Below the pieces are notes generated by a model that was given only the letters and a program-made list of their open reading frames with translations, was not told the DNA's origin and did not search any database. From Bedellia somnulentella (taxonomy: Eukaryota > Arthropoda > Insecta > Lepidoptera > Bedelliidae): 64,000 bases of DNA. The stretch spans positions 5,208,001 through 5,272,000 of the forward strand of contig OY755178.1 in assembly GCA_963576735.1 (NCBI GenBank), given 5' to 3'. Shown here in pieces: positions 12,701-27,700 of this stretch; the stretch's first letter is position 1; each line of letters opens with the position of its first letter. The translations under genes and the position numbers were made by a program.

Positions 12701-15700
12701 AGAAAGTATCTTTCTTACCCGGTTAGCTTGCTGGAGGCTTTCAATGTTTTCACTGTATTTCCTCCATGTAGTCGATTTTCTGAAGCGAATGCGTTTCTTG
12801 TATTCAGATTTTGCTGTTTTATATCGGTCCCAGTCATCTGGTGCTTTTGTGTTCATTGCTCTGTTCAGACATTTCCTGACCTTTGCCCGTAGCTTTTCCA
12901 ACTCCCGACCCCACCATTGGTCTTTTGTGGATTGGTTAGCAGGGGGTGTGGTTAAGTGACATGCCTCTTCATAGCAGCTGATTAGAGCATTGGTGAGCTG
13001 CTCTGTCGTTTCTTCTATTTGGCTGGTGCCTTCTAGTCTGCCTTGTGTGCCCTCTTCTTTGATTTTGTTACTGAGTGAGTTAACAAACAAAGTCCGGTCA
13101 GTTTTTCTTGGATTTCTCCGTGGTTCTGGAGTATTTGATGTAGCCTGTAGGTTAAATCGTAACCATCTATGGTCCGAACAAGACGCCTCCCCTGAGACGT
13201 GCCAGCCATCGATAATGGCCTGAGCTCGTGCAGTGGCAAGTGTTAGATCAATGATGGTTCTCGATCTCCTAGTTACAAACGTGGGTTCAGCACCAATATT
13301 AATAATATTAAGTTTAGTTGTGAGTAAGTATTCAACAAGATTCTTACCTCTGTTGTTGCTTATCTTCATTCCCCACAGCGGATGATGGGCGTTCGAGTCG
13401 GTAGCGACGATGATCTCAAGGTTTTCATCTTCGCAGTAGTCTATCAGTCTTGCTAGATTTTCGGATGGTATCTCCTCATCATCTGGCATGTAGACTGATG
13501 CAATGACCAGCTCTTTTGGGTCTTCGGGAATTGTTAGTTTGATTGTGCATAAATCTCTGGAACAAAATTCCACAAGTGGATGTGCAGTTATGTTACGCGA
13601 AATATAAATACAGGTTCGTGGTTTATCTTGCATAGTACAATGTATAAGCTTACCTCCAAGATTGGAGAGACCGCGGATACGTTCTCCACTGATCCAGGGC
13701 TCTTGGATCAGTGTTATCGAAGTATCCTGCGACAACACCCAACGCCGCACTTGAGCCATCGCGGTTTCACTGTGTTGGGTGTTGATTTGCAGGCAGTTGA
13801 TATTACTGGAGGGTAACATCGACGGGTGAGGCGCCATCGGAAACCGCGGGTTCCTCCTCCTCAATGTCGAGTGCTTGCATCTTCTCCGCACACTCGGTAT
13901 ACTCTTCTGGAGGGTCTGCCAGCAGAGCCTCCTCCGTCAGTTCCATAACCTCTTGGTCAGGCCGGCCGGAGGAAACCTCTGTCGGAGTCTCCGCTTGCAT
14001 CGTTGGAGGGCAGAGTTCTTCAGCAACACCAGTGCTGCTTGAAGGCTCCCCCCTCGGTAAGGGATCGCGCCCCGGTGGGTCTCTTAGGAAGCGACCATTG
14101 TTGTGCCGGAACAGTACGTAGATTGTCCCTACAGTGAAGGACAGCCTACGACCCCTCGCCATGATCGCAGGGATCAGGCTTTCCGGCACACTGAAGATCA
14201 GGAAGGTCGTGTTCTCTTGAACGTCGTTCTTGAGAACACGCCACTTCCGGACCTCAGCCCACTTATTCTGCCAGTCCAGCAACTTCCCCACCCTGCTGCT
14301 GTCCTCCCACTTTCCAGGGATGGCTATCCCGCAGCGAATGCGGCGAGGTAGGTCCCTATGTTTCCCTACTTGAAGGCGTTCGCCGGATGGCAAGACCGTG
14401 CGACCTATAAATTGGCAAAGCCAATTATAGGTGTTCACATTCTTGCACCACAGGCCAAGATAACCTTGCCCCTTAATAGGCTTCCCTTTAAATTCGAGCG
14501 CCTCTTGAGGGACATGTTCAGGCGCTGGAGTTTCACCCTCGCCCAAAACCAAGGAGAAAAATTCCTTAAGGATTTGGTCGAGAATGAAATCCGAGTCGCT
14601 CAGGGATAGATACGCGGTATCTACCCCTGTAATTGCTACCAGCAAGTCGGTCTGTGTGACCTCCGCGTAGCTCCGACACGCAGTGCGCCTGTGAGAGTTG
14701 TCAAGCTTCGGCTTCTTGGGTGCCTCCTCGACTGGAGACATGCTCACATCGAGGTGCACCCTTTTGGCCGTTGCTGTCTTCCCCCCACTGGTGCCCCGCG
14801 GGCACCAGATCGCTGTCAGCAGATTTCTCCACCTCTGGCGATCCAGCCGCGTCCTTTTTGGCCGATGCGCTGGCTTTATTTGCCTGAGCCCTCTTCTTCC
14901 TTTCGTAGCCGCTCAGTCTTTTCCTTTTTTTAGGTTGTTTCTTCTGACTGACTATCTCCCAAGAGGGATCAAATTGATTCTCTAGGGTGACAGCATTGTC
15001 AGAAGAAGAAGAAGTTTTGGTTGGCACTGGATTGGCCAAGGCACCAGTAGTTGGGTTGGACGAGTCCTTACCGCGTACCGGCATCTTAGGCTTACCAGTG
15101 CCAGATTTAGTTGGGGCAGTGGAGGGTCCAGTCATCACTCCTTTGGGTAAACCCTTAGGAGGACAGTCCGGAGTAGATAGCCCTTTTGCTGAGGCTGGCT
15201 CCGAGGGGAGCATCCATACGTCGGAAGATTTCCCGACGGAGTCACTCCCGCTAGGCCCAGCCTCAGCCCTATTCGTCAAGTCCGTCCGTTGCGCGTCAGT
15301 CAGTGAGTCCGTATTCGTAGCTAGGGTCGTTTGGGGATTTGAGTTCTTGCCCCCCCCAGAATACAAGGGGCAGCCTGTCGCTGACGCGACAGGGAGGGAT
15401 TCTCGACCCGTGTCGATACCCTCCTGGGGTAGTCTATTATTCTCTTTCAAACTCATTAGGGGGAAGGGTTTGGATGAGGGGCTGACGGGAAGCTGTGAAT
15501 AGGCGCCCTACCCAGTTCCTACCACAGGGAAAAGGTCGGAAGAGAAAAAGATATAGTGTAGAGATATACTACAAAAATAAATATGTAATAGCATAAAATA
15601 AATAGACAATATTTATAAGAAGTGGAATATATACTTAAACATAATAAAAGCCATCTTTGAGTCAATAACATATTGGTAACAAGCACATATAGCAGCTTAA

Positions 15701-18700
15701 CACAAAACGCTCGATTTGAGATTGATGACGTGTAAAGAGAACAGAAGAAAAAGATAAAGGTTTTCGAGTGTGTTAATAAATAAGTGGGAGCTTAAACTGA
15801 AGACAAGTTAAATAAATAGAAGATTCAAACGTACAGTGAGAGAAAATATAATAATGCGTAGGTATTTTTAGTAATTAATAAGTATAATAAAACTTTTGAC
15901 TGAAATAATTTTGAATGTTTTTGTTCATGAAAACCTCATGTGGGGATTATTACTAATAAATAAAATTTTACTTTCCTTTACTTATCCTTGAAATAATTTT
16001 GTCAAGAATTTCCAAAACGGAAGATAAATACAAACATACAACTCAAAAAGGGGTAGCCAGATTTGCGGATGAGAAAATTGAAGAATTGTGATAAAATTAA
16101 TAGTTTTTCATGTTAATTATGATATTTACTATTACACCACGCAAAAATCTATACAAAGATCCCAATAGCCACAATATTTCAAATAACATTATTCCTGGTT
16201 TCGTGGAATTATAAATAAAACATGTCTGACTCCAATAGATGAATTATTTGTTATTTCAACGAGCCAGAAAAACCTGGATACAAATTGTATCAATGTTATG
16301 ATAAACAATGATATAACATTTATAATGGGCTTATTAATATTGATCGGGTTTTTTACGAATTACACATAGGTTAGTAATTACATACTACGTGAATTTTGTA
16401 GCGACGCGCTGTCAGTACACAATGACGCGCACTACATAGAAACGCTGACAGTGCAAGAAGAATCACATTCCACAGCAACACGAAACCAAGTAATATACGT
16501 CACACGCGTCATCAACACTCGCCATACAAATCGTACATCGCGCAATCGAAGTTTCTAAAACATTTACTATATGTTCAAGTTCCAACTCAATACAGTTGGA
16601 CCGCGGTCCCCAGGCATACCACCGCCTGGCGGAAGATCTTCCCTTTTCCTCCACAAGATAAAACACGTATGTTATATGTGACAAAAAGTATTAAATTATT
16701 TGTGGTTATACTCACGCCATTAGTTATTATTGGGGTGAACAGAGTCGTAGATCGGCACTGATACTCTTAATCGTTCTTTTTATTAATGCTCTTTTATTTT
16801 GTATCTGTGAAATTTGAAAATACGTTAGGCGGGGCCCCTTATTACATGTGTTCAGTGTTCAGATAAAATGGGCCTTAAAAACCAACTGCTCAAAAGCCAT
16901 GTCCTATAATGCAGCAATATTGTTGCCATCTGATTTTATTAGTAAGTTAGTATTTAGAAAACATAATAAAACACCGCTATTATAATTAACTAAAATCCTG
17001 ATAAAAATGCAAACACGGTCATTAAATTTTAATTTCAATACGATGAACAAACAATATAGGCTTAAAGACTCCGCGGTTATCCGAAAGAAAGGTTTGCGTA
17101 AAAGCCTCCGCCGGCGGGTCAGCGACTCGACTGCTATCGACCCATTCCATAATTATTAAAGAGCTGCCACAACCGGGCCGAGGGCTTTAAGAGTTTTATA
17201 CTCTGTTTTATTTTATGTCTACAATCTACCATTGATTTTGCGCTCGTGCTAACCAAACAATATCGTCTGTATCATGTTTGATTTGACAATCGCAGAGTTG
17301 AGCCTGCAATATTAAGCTTTCGATAATCGAAAAAGTTTTGTCAATAAACGATAGCTCTTTATTTACTTTGTCTAGTATAAAAATATATATATTTAGTATC
17401 TGTCGATGTTGAAGTAGATAGTACTCACTTTTGGCGTAGTTAGTACATTATATATTAGACGAGTCTATTTTGATGATGACCTAAAAAAACTATATTTATT
17501 AATAAAAAATCATATGGTAAAAAGATTATACAACTAAGCATAACTTACCAAAACGGAATAAACAGTAATAGGAAATGCAGAACGCAGAAACGTGTATCAC
17601 TTAAGGTGTTCGAGTGACAGGTCGTTAAAGGGAATGGCTTAGCGTACGACACACTCGGAGGAATACTAAAGTATACCGCATTACCCGAGCTTCAGGCCCA
17701 GGAATAAATCACCTGGATGCGGCGTCGCGGCCCAAATACAGCACATTACGACTTAGCTGCGCGCTAATGGCTTTTGCGATTCGGAAAGCGGACTTTTAGA
17801 AAAAAACTTAACCACATTTTCACTGCTTCTCGGCTAATTTTTCAATGAACTTAGGATTTCAGACGCTGCGCTAATATTAGCAGGTGCCTAAAATACGTCT
17901 TTTGGATAACAAATAATAATTGGCCTACATTCTTATTTGGTTAGGTTTCGTTTTTAAAAGAAGCCGCCTTTATTCTTATTAAGCCATTAAGTTATAATAT
18001 GAATCAATTGATGAATCATTGAAAAAGTATTTTTCAAAAAGTTAAAGTTTTATTGACTTCAATGACATCTTATAAAAGTCAACTGCCTCCGTGGTCCAAA
18101 TGTAATTGTCGGCTAAGAATATCACACTCCCCGGGTGTTATATGAGACGACTCAGAGTTTTGGAGCTTTTTAGGAGATTATTTGGATTATGCGACAGGAA
18201 ACACATCACCTTTTTGTAGCTAAAACTCCAAAGGTAACTTCGGTATTTCAAATTCTGAAGGTCTTTCCAATCTGGCTATGCCTTTTATAGGATTTATAGC
18301 CTTGAGTGTATGTATATGTTTTCCTGAAGAAATATCACATGTTTAAACTACCACTATAACTGTCAAATAATAGTTTTAATTAAACTATCTACCGAAACTA
18401 TCCCGTCTATCATAATTTGCCGTGAACTAGACTATTCAAGTACAAAAGACAAGAGTTTACTGACTATTGTTAATTAAAAAAGATTTTTTTCATACATCCG
18501 ACACACGTGGGACCGGTGGTTGAGGAACGTATTGGTTACGATAGCTGTTGAACATGAAACGATTTAATGAATCCTAAATATTATATATATGCTAAAAGGG
18601 ATGAGCTAGAAACTGTTTAGCCAAATTTTGAAGTTGATAGGAAAGAAGATGATAGAAACAAAGTATCGTTAGTGATGGGTCTCCAACCGCATCTAAACTT

Positions 18701-21700
18701 ATAAAACTAAAAGAACTTAAAAAAGGCCCTTACCCTTAGTCTCCTCTTACGACACCCGTGGGTAGAAAGGGGTATCGACATTCTATGTCAGCACTACACG
18801 GCGAAGTAGTTGGTAGCTTGGTATTAAGTTTCTTTTTGACAGAAGATGGGTATATTCATATACTAAACCTCTGGAGGCTCGTGGACACAGCAAAGTGTTA
18901 TTTCCATTTACAAATAATTACTAACAAAAAATCTTACTATTCCAGACGATCTCTTCGGAAATCGGTGACGCACCAAGAAGATGTGGTTCGTCAGCTAGAC
19001 TCCTTAACAGATTACCGGCCTTACTTTACGTGGTGGGTCAGTACAGTTCAAACTCTGGTGCTACTCCTCTCTCTTCTGTGCTACGGCTTTGGGCCTGTCG
19101 GCTTTGGAAGGCACACGCATTCTGGACAGGTGCTCGTCAAGAGTTTAAGCTTGCAACAGGTAAGGGTTTAAATATGTTGTTGATTAGTTTTAAATCCGCG
19201 ACATTTTTTTCGTTTTTTTTTACCTAGTATGATTTGCGACTTTAACTTTAAATGACCATGAGTATGGACTATGAGGTCATCTTATCAGTCAATTCAGATT
19301 TGTATTTTTGTAAGTCTCGTCTACGAACTCCGAGATAAGTATTGTTCAAAATATTTATGCTGGTATTCTGCCATTATTTCCTCAAAAATACGAAGATATT
19401 AGCTAAATTGAAGTGTAATAATTTATTAAAACTATGGGGAGAAGTTAGCATCTAAGAAACAGGCTCGGCCAAGTTTAGGCAATACAATTTTATTGTTTTG
19501 TACAACAAGCCACAAACAAAAAAATATTCTTATGCTAATCTACTCAACATCTTAATTTGTTATAAAAATCTAAAAAATAACTTACTAATAACTTACAATT
19601 TATAAAAATAATACTCATTCATTCGTTTTGGTACAAGTACTGTAAACAGTTACTTAGCAAAAAATAATTTAATATTTAGAATATGTAATCAACTTAATCA
19701 AGAAACGTTGGGGCGTTGAGGTTGATTTTCTGGCAACCTATTTTTCCGAAAAAAAGAAACAAAAATAAGTAAGTAGGTCGCGTACTCCCAAAGAGGCTAT
19801 AATATAATAAGTACTAAAGTATATATAAATATAGGTAGTAAAGTAACAATTAGCAAAGTCGGTCCGCAAAGGGCTGTTCCAGAGCTCAAAGTAAGAGCAT
19901 TAGCACCAAAGCAGCTCTTCGTATGTAGGTCACAATAGAGCTTTGTGTTGCGCCTTTTGTCTGCTCCCTCTGTACACACTCAAACGCTCGGGATGTACGG
20001 AAACGTTTCTGAGATTCGTTTCCTTATATGTTTCGCACGTTTATGTTTTGAGCTAAATGGTTATGGTGTTTAAAACATAATATAACATAAACGTTCACGC
20101 CGAATATCCCCGAAGGGGTTGGCAGAGGTACTAATACTGAACATCACGTGACTTTGTCACCTGGTGTTCAGAGTAACCACGTTTTGCATGGACAGTGTAC
20201 TCACGTGATAGGGGGCAGGCCTATCGCCGTTTTTTGTACGAATACACTGTCACATGACTAAGTACAACTCAGCCATGTGGGTTTCCTCACGATGTTTTCC
20301 CTCACCGTTAACAACCATGATAAATTAACCACACATATGTCTTTAGAAAAGACGAATTGGTGTTGGCCCGACCCAGGATTTGAACACTAGTCGTTTGCAC
20401 GATAACCGAGTGTTCTACCCACTGGGCTATCACGGTTGTGTTTAAAACTGTAATATAATATAGAGTATAGAAGATATATAGAGCCGATGTGGGCAGAGCG
20501 TATAATGTGAGTAGAGGACGAATACTGACCACATATTATGATAAATTAATAAAGGGCAGGCGTCCGTATATATTATTGAGTATTGTATAAAAAGATTGAT
20601 GAAGGTAAAAGAAGGTCGAGAGATTTATCAAGATCGTAAAACATGGTGATCCATAAGTCTAGCGATCTACCCCTGAGCGCACCCCAATGGAAGCTAGAAG
20701 TGTGAGTAAATGTATTATCAACTTCCAAATGTGGCTGAGGAGTTTCTAGCTCTGAAGCTCTGGCTGCCCCTTTTTGGGATTTATGGCCGAGAGTATGTGT
20801 GTAAAATAACTAGGCTTAGAAACACACGAACAGTATGCCATCTGCTGTGTTGTGTGTTAGCCAGAATAGAAACCTAAGTCATTTCCGAGTGATTCGATGA
20901 GCGTAGGGGCTTGCCAAACCAAACCAACCATCCAACCAACCATTTGGGTTTAAGTTGATTACACTGGTAATGAACAATTCAGATTTTACTATCTTACATA
21001 CATACATACACACATACATACATATACTCACGGCTATAAATCCCGAGAAGGGGTAGCCAGAGCTAAGGAATTAGAAATTCCTCAGCCACTTTTGGAAACT
21101 TGAGTGGGGAAAAGATGGTAAAGTAAAGGTTGTTGGTGATGGGTCTCCAACCGCATCGCCCAAAAATCCCTTAAAAGCCCCAATACCGTTAGTCGCCTCT
21201 TACGTACACCCACCGGAAGAAATGGGGTAGTGCTATTCTAAGCCGACACTACACAGCAAGTTCTATACTTTAAGAAATACAAGAAAATTCATTTAAATCA
21301 TAACTGTGTGTTTATTTAACAGTTTAAATAGCCACAGATTTATACAAAATATTAGAAGGTAGTCAAAAACAGTTATTTTTTCATTACACATCAGAACTAC
21401 GTGAGAAACAGTGACCATTGCTGTAGCGGTAAATTTTGTCACAAAAGTTTCTTCAAGGTTACCGAGAATAAGTCGGCAATAGTCCAAAAAAACAAAGAAA
21501 GAGTCGCAGCCAGTTTTTACTAAATTCGAATTTAACAACTACAGCTTTATCTGAATGAAATAGAATGAGTAATAACCCGGAGAGGCCGAAAAAATACATC
21601 ATTTATTTTATACGTTTTTTTTCTTTACACATAATTGATGTTATGCTAACAAGAGTTTTGCACAAACAGTGTACACCAACATTGACTTGAAACACAAATA

Positions 21701-24700
21701 AAAAACTGTATATATTTACTCACAATACATACATAAAATCTGGTTTTAATTTTCAGGTGGAATGGGAGGAGCCAGCTTCATTTTGGTTAGGCCCGCGGGC
21801 AGCAGATTTAATACATTTAGGAGCTAAGTTCGCACCCTGCATGAGAAGGGACGCGAGGATAGCAAGGGCGATAGCAGCATCAGCAAGAAGAGAAAGAGAT
21901 ACGGCGTGCTGTATAAGAAACGATGATTCTGGCTGTGTGCAGTCTTCCAAGGCTGATTGTTCGGTGAGATAAACAAATTTCTTAATGTATATATGTATGT
22001 ATTTTAGTAATATTTTATATTATACTAGCTGACCCCACAGACTTCGTGCTGTCAAAAGTGTAGACAGCACGAATCTGAATTTCAAACTGAAATATTTAAC
22101 TGACCTGTTGAGGGTCTCTGTCATGTGATGAGAAGAAAGGTGTTTTTCATATTGTCCTCACAATTTTTTCACTTTATAAATTTTAAGTTTATAAGTATAG
22201 TAGTTTCGGCTGAGCATTGATTCTTAGTCTGTTTAACCATTTTTTAAGAAAAATTATTGATCTCTTAATTTTTCTTGGATAAAAAGTGTCCTATTGTGTT
22301 AATTGGGATCATTATCTGGCTTCCTGTAAATTTTATTTTAAATACGTTCTGTGAATTAGTCTTCATTTAGCTACAAACACACTAACATCTAAACTTTCAC
22401 ATTTATAATATTAATAGGATAAGGCTTATCCATAAGCTTCTCGCGCAGGTGACCTCGCTCGCCGGCCAGCGAGCGTCTTGTCTTGCGCTTCATGGACGCG
22501 TGTAAATTTTGTTACGGAGTAATTTAAAAATTGTATTATCTTCTAAGATGTTTATTTAAATTAAGTGATGTCAAGGAAAATTTTGTTCTCAATTTAATAC
22601 TCACAATCAACAACATATTTATTTGGATAAAGATTAATATTATGTTGATAAAACATTATGGCAATTATGCATTAAATTCGACCAAATTTATTTACCATAA
22701 AGATGGTTATAGTAAGTGAAACTTAAAAGTTAGACATATACTGTCGTGGGCATTTTTTTAGATCATTTAAAGAGAAATAATTCTTTACTACATTTTTTTG
22801 GGTAACTTCAACCGTTTACGCAGCGCACACAACGGAAGCCTTAGTATGAATAATTATCCCCGTTTTTGCAACTTTATTCGCTGATAGTTTGCTCCTGTTG
22901 GTTGCAGCGTGATAATATATAGCCTAAAACCTTCCTCAATAAATGGACTATCCAACACAAACATAGACTATTAATAATTTATCATTTTCATCACGGAGAT
23001 CGGAAAATGTTTTCTCAACTCTAAAATTGTTCTTTATGCAGATGACATGAAAATAATGAGATGTATAAATTCATCCCATGACGCTAATCTTCTACAAGCT
23101 GATTTAGATAATTTTGAATGTTATTGTATGAATAGCAAGCTCGATTTAAATGTATCTAAATGCTTTTTTATCTCATTTTCACGGAAAAAGACTATAGTTG
23201 ATGGCGAGTACAAATTAAAAAGTGTACCACTGACAAGAGTTACCGAGACCAGGGATTTAGGGGTAATTCATGACGACAAACTTATATTTGATAAACATAT
23301 TGATGATATCGTCAAGAGAGCTTATAGAGCACTTGGCTTTATTATCCGATCATCATATGTATTCAAGAATATTAAAACTGTAAAAATTTTGTACTGCTCT
23401 TTTGTTCGCCCTCTGCTTGAATATGCCTCAGAAGTGTGGAACCCTCAATATGAGGTATATATTGATCGTTTAGAAGGTATTCAGAAGAAATTCATGCGGT
23501 ATCTGGATTATAAGGCCCATATAAAATCTTCAAATTACAGAGACAGATGCAAGCACTTCCACTTTTTGCCCTTAACAGCTCGGCGTCAGATTACGGATAT
23601 CTCGTACGTAATTAAACTGTTAAATGGTCTTACTGATTGCAGTGAACTTCTCTCTAAATTTAAAATCAGTGCTCCAACCAGGAATACTAGAAAACATACA
23701 CCACTGGTCGAACCCAAAGTTAACACTAATTATAGAAAAAACTCTTTTGTTATTAGATCTACGCATAGCATAAACAATATTGACTTAGATGTTGACATAT
23801 ATAGTTCTAGTGCACATTCTATAAGATCGGCTCTGGTGAATCAGTTCTTTGAAAGTTAATTTGTTTTATGCAATGTAATTTAAGATATATGTTTTTGTTA
23901 TGTTTTGCTGCTTTGTCCATTTTTTACTTTTGTTTACCACGGTGATGTTAAATTTGTTTTACGTTTACTGTACGCAAAATGCTTTATTGTGATTTATTAT
24001 TGTATATATTTATCCATTTAGATAGTAATATGTGAAAACTTGTAATTGGCATTAAGTTATATATTTTGTTTTAGCTATTAAGATATTAGGCTGTAAGTTT
24101 TCCGAAGAAAAATAAATAAATAAATAAATAAATAAAAAGAATTTTTCAATTTGATTGGGTAGTTCCTGAGACCCTAGCGTTCAAACAAACAAACTCTTCA
24201 GCTTTATAATATTAGTATAGATATATTTTAGAAATATGCCAAATATGTTTCCATCGTTATGTTCCCACTTAGTGGCTCTAGCCTACCCTGTATAGGTATA
24301 TCATTAAGTGTGAGTTGGCAAGCTTACAAACTCTACCATGATAGTAGCCGGATCTACACTGTTTTACTATCGTGATTAATATTAATCGAGATTTAAATTT
24401 AATATCGTGATATATTCTTAAATATACGGACTCTGCGAATCATATGTTCATACAAAGGTCATGCTAATGTATGCTTGGTATGTATTTAAATTGTAACATT
24501 TAAAACAGAGCTCTTATTTCGTTCAGTTTAGAACTTGAACGTTTCGAGCTTATGATAGTCATCATAGGGTATATTTCTGCTTCTGTCAAATTTAAAATTT
24601 TCTTTTTAATGTTCTTAAACTTTGTTTATTATTATTTGCATTTATAATTTACAACTTCTTATTCATAGAAAATATTTAATTAGATATTAAATTAAAGAAT

Positions 24701-27700
24701 GCGAATAATATTTTCATAATCACGGTTGGGTTTCCGAGAGGCGAGGCGGCTGCATCACCTTTAAATTTCTTAAACTATGTTCATTACATCTGCGCGAAAT
24801 GACCTAGATGAAATTTTATAAAAATGTAATGTTGAAAATATTTCTTCTGTTCACGCTTCTCCAGATAAGAGGAGTAATATCTAAGGTGAGTTTATAAACT
24901 TTAAAAATATTGTAGCAATTAGGTAACTATTTAAAATAGATTTTATTGCTGTGTTGTGACGGCTAAGAATAATACTACCCCATTTCTACCCGTAAGAGGC
25001 AACTAAGGGGCTTTTTAAGTGATTGTTGGGCGATGTGGTTGGAGACCCGTCACCAAAAACATTTATATATATTACCATCTTTTCCCCAATCAACTTCCAA
25101 AAGTGGCTGAGGAATTTCTCATTCCAAAGCTCTGGCTACCCCGTTAAGGGATTTATAGCCGTGAGTATATGTATGTATTTTATTGTAGCTTATTATTTAA
25201 GATACGGTTGTTGTATGGCATGTCCAATATATATAATTAATTATACATACGGCTATTTAAAAAAAACCACTCATGCAGAGCTTTGGCCCAAATGATAGAT
25301 TTGTGACTTTTGGAATATAAAAGAGGAAATCTGAAGAAATAATTAGTGATGCGTATATTTGCATGTATCACATCCCCAAAAATCATTTTCACTGAACTGT
25401 TGTATGTATACATTATTATGGTACATTCATAATAACAAAATAAAATTTAAATATGTATAAGTGAGAACGCAAATCCAAAATTCTTCTAAGCGTATAATTT
25501 TGCTTGACAATAAAGTCAATTAAAAACTGCAGGATACAACCATGTTTAATCGAGACTCTTTACGTTTTCAGAATACAATATCAACGTGGAAGAAATGGTC
25601 TTCAGGTGAATCAGGCCCAGGTGGAAGGATATCTGGTTCAGTATGCGGACTAGATCCTAAGTGAGTTGACAAGTGATTTTTATTTATACATTATAACGTT
25701 TACATTAATTGTATAATAATAATTTGATAGTATATCTTCGATAAAATATGGATCTTGGTATGTTCAGAGGGTTAACGCTTTGATTTTGTGTATTGTAAAA
25801 ATGAAAGGTGCGGTAAAGTATTATATATAAAAAGGTCATTTCATTTCTATATTAATATAATAGAAATTGCTGATGCAAAAAAAGGGTAAAAATTGCAAAC
25901 GTTTCTTATTTTTTTTACCATGATGAGGTTATCAGGGTCTGATGGTGGGATCCTGGAGAAATCGAGGGGAACCCTCAAATTTTATAGGCACATGTATCGC
26001 GTTTTACATATATATTTGAAGTTGTATTGGCATTTGCTTCTGGAAATAATAATGTTATGCTGCTGAGCTGATGATGAAAGGTGTAGGTCCTCAATTACTA
26101 GGAGTTAGGAAATGGTTCCCTCAAAATTAATATATGGATATATAATCGTTTTCGTGGATTTTATGAAGAGAAGTACAGGTTCACAGAAGAAAAGTAAAAT
26201 ATTTCTTTTGTTATGTTATTGTTACCGAGAAAAAACCATGACACCAGGATCTGATGATGGCAACCCAGGAAATCGAGGGGAACTGTCGAAACTCACTGTG
26301 CTTAACTCCTGTGCACTACTGTGATTAACTCCTTAGGAATTTATTTATTCCACACGCGTCAGTTCAACCTAACTAAATCTTAAAATTCTCCGAAATTAAT
26401 TTTCAAGTCAGTGCCAGTCAAACATAATCAAATTCACCCTACTAACCCTACTAGCTATCTCTGATTATTACAATCTAAACACTATTTTGCCTTACGTTTC
26501 AAAGTTTATACATTCAGAAATCTATTTACCCTACTATGTAGGTATCCTACATTATACATGTACGTGCGTAGTGCGAAATACACATTTATTATCACGCAGT
26601 CTGGCACCGACTCACAAATAAATTTAAGAGAATTTTAAGATTTAGGTAGGTTGAACTGACGCGAGTGGAATAAATAAATTGCTAAGGTGTTAATCACAGT
26701 AGGTACTCATATTTAATTAAAATAATTTATTTCTTACTTTTTGGTACTTGATTATTTATTTTCCATGTTAATCATGATTCGTATCACTTTGTGCTAAGTT
26801 AACTATTTTTCGGTTTTTTAGTTTTTGTTTTTTCAACTATGAAGTCGGTTTCTTTTTGTTAAACAATATTTTATTTCAAATTCTATGAGACGTTTAACAA
26901 ATCAAGTGCATCGCATCCAATGTACTATTGTAGTGTGTATGTATTGTAGTGTGTTAGTTATTTAAGTTACTATAGACAGAAATGATATAAATATAAGATA
27001 GTGGTAAATTTTATACATTGGATATGTGTTTCTTTTCTTAGCTTTTTTGTTCTATGTGTTATCTGTTACGTGTTATTGTATACATTTTCTTTTGAAATGT
27101 TAGGTGAAATGTAATCATATTAGGTGTCTCATCTGTCAAGATTATATTTTGTGTGTAAATAAATAAATAAATGTTTTTTTTACCTCTTCGCCTTTAACCC
27201 TTATTTGCAAGAATAATTCATAACAACTTATTGGAGATTGCAGAACTTAAATGGTCGTTGGTAGAACATCTTGAGAATAGTGTTTCATGTCTACTTCTTG
27301 ACGTTTATTGACTGTTAGAATGATAAGGACTAAATATATTTAAAAAACAATATTCAAATGTTTCTTCTCAATTTCAGATTCTGCGAAGCGCCGCGTTCTA
27401 TAGCACCTCATGAATGGCCAGATGATATAACAAAGTGGCCTATCTGCCGAAAATCTATGATAGATGGATCCGCGGCAGTGGGTCGATCTGGTCATGCGGC
27501 AGAGCATATGGCGTGCGAAGTTATAGGTCATCCGTGCTGTATAGGTGTTCATGGACAATGTGTGATTACAACTAGAGAACACTGCGATTTTGTTAAGGGA
27601 TATTTTCATGAAGATGCGTCTTTGTGCTCTCAGGTATGTTTGGAATCAGCAAAGATTTAATTATGCTCTCATCCATCGATTATATAATATTATGGATGAC

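Larger units (their letters stand above)
10140..15545 (-). mobile_element. LOA-like non-LTR retrotransposon, nearly full length
   Basis: The element lies antisense in iRhom intron 2. It has two ORFs in the order gag-like ORF1, then ORF2 with endonuclease, reverse transcriptase and RNase H. A terminal RNase H and the [13 protein letters not shown] endonuclease end point to the LOA or a related I-group clade; this clade call is from memory. The higher GC of the coding part contrasts with the intron around it. The exact ends are not fixed: the 5' end is near 15545 by composition, the 3' end lies between 10126 and 10200, and I found no clear target-site duplication. Confidence 0.85.
15546..17780. 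other. Intronic sequence of iRhom, mostly unique
   Basis: Apart from the S5 and S3 fragments I see no element with ends. Blocks at about 16400-16680, 17080-17180 and 17570-17780 are richer in GC than the rest and could be conserved non-coding sequence. Confidence 0.35.

Noticed and set aside
16463..16684. 73-codon frame on the - strand
   Set aside because: No recognisable motif, start context or splice partner; it lies in a locally GC-raised intron block.
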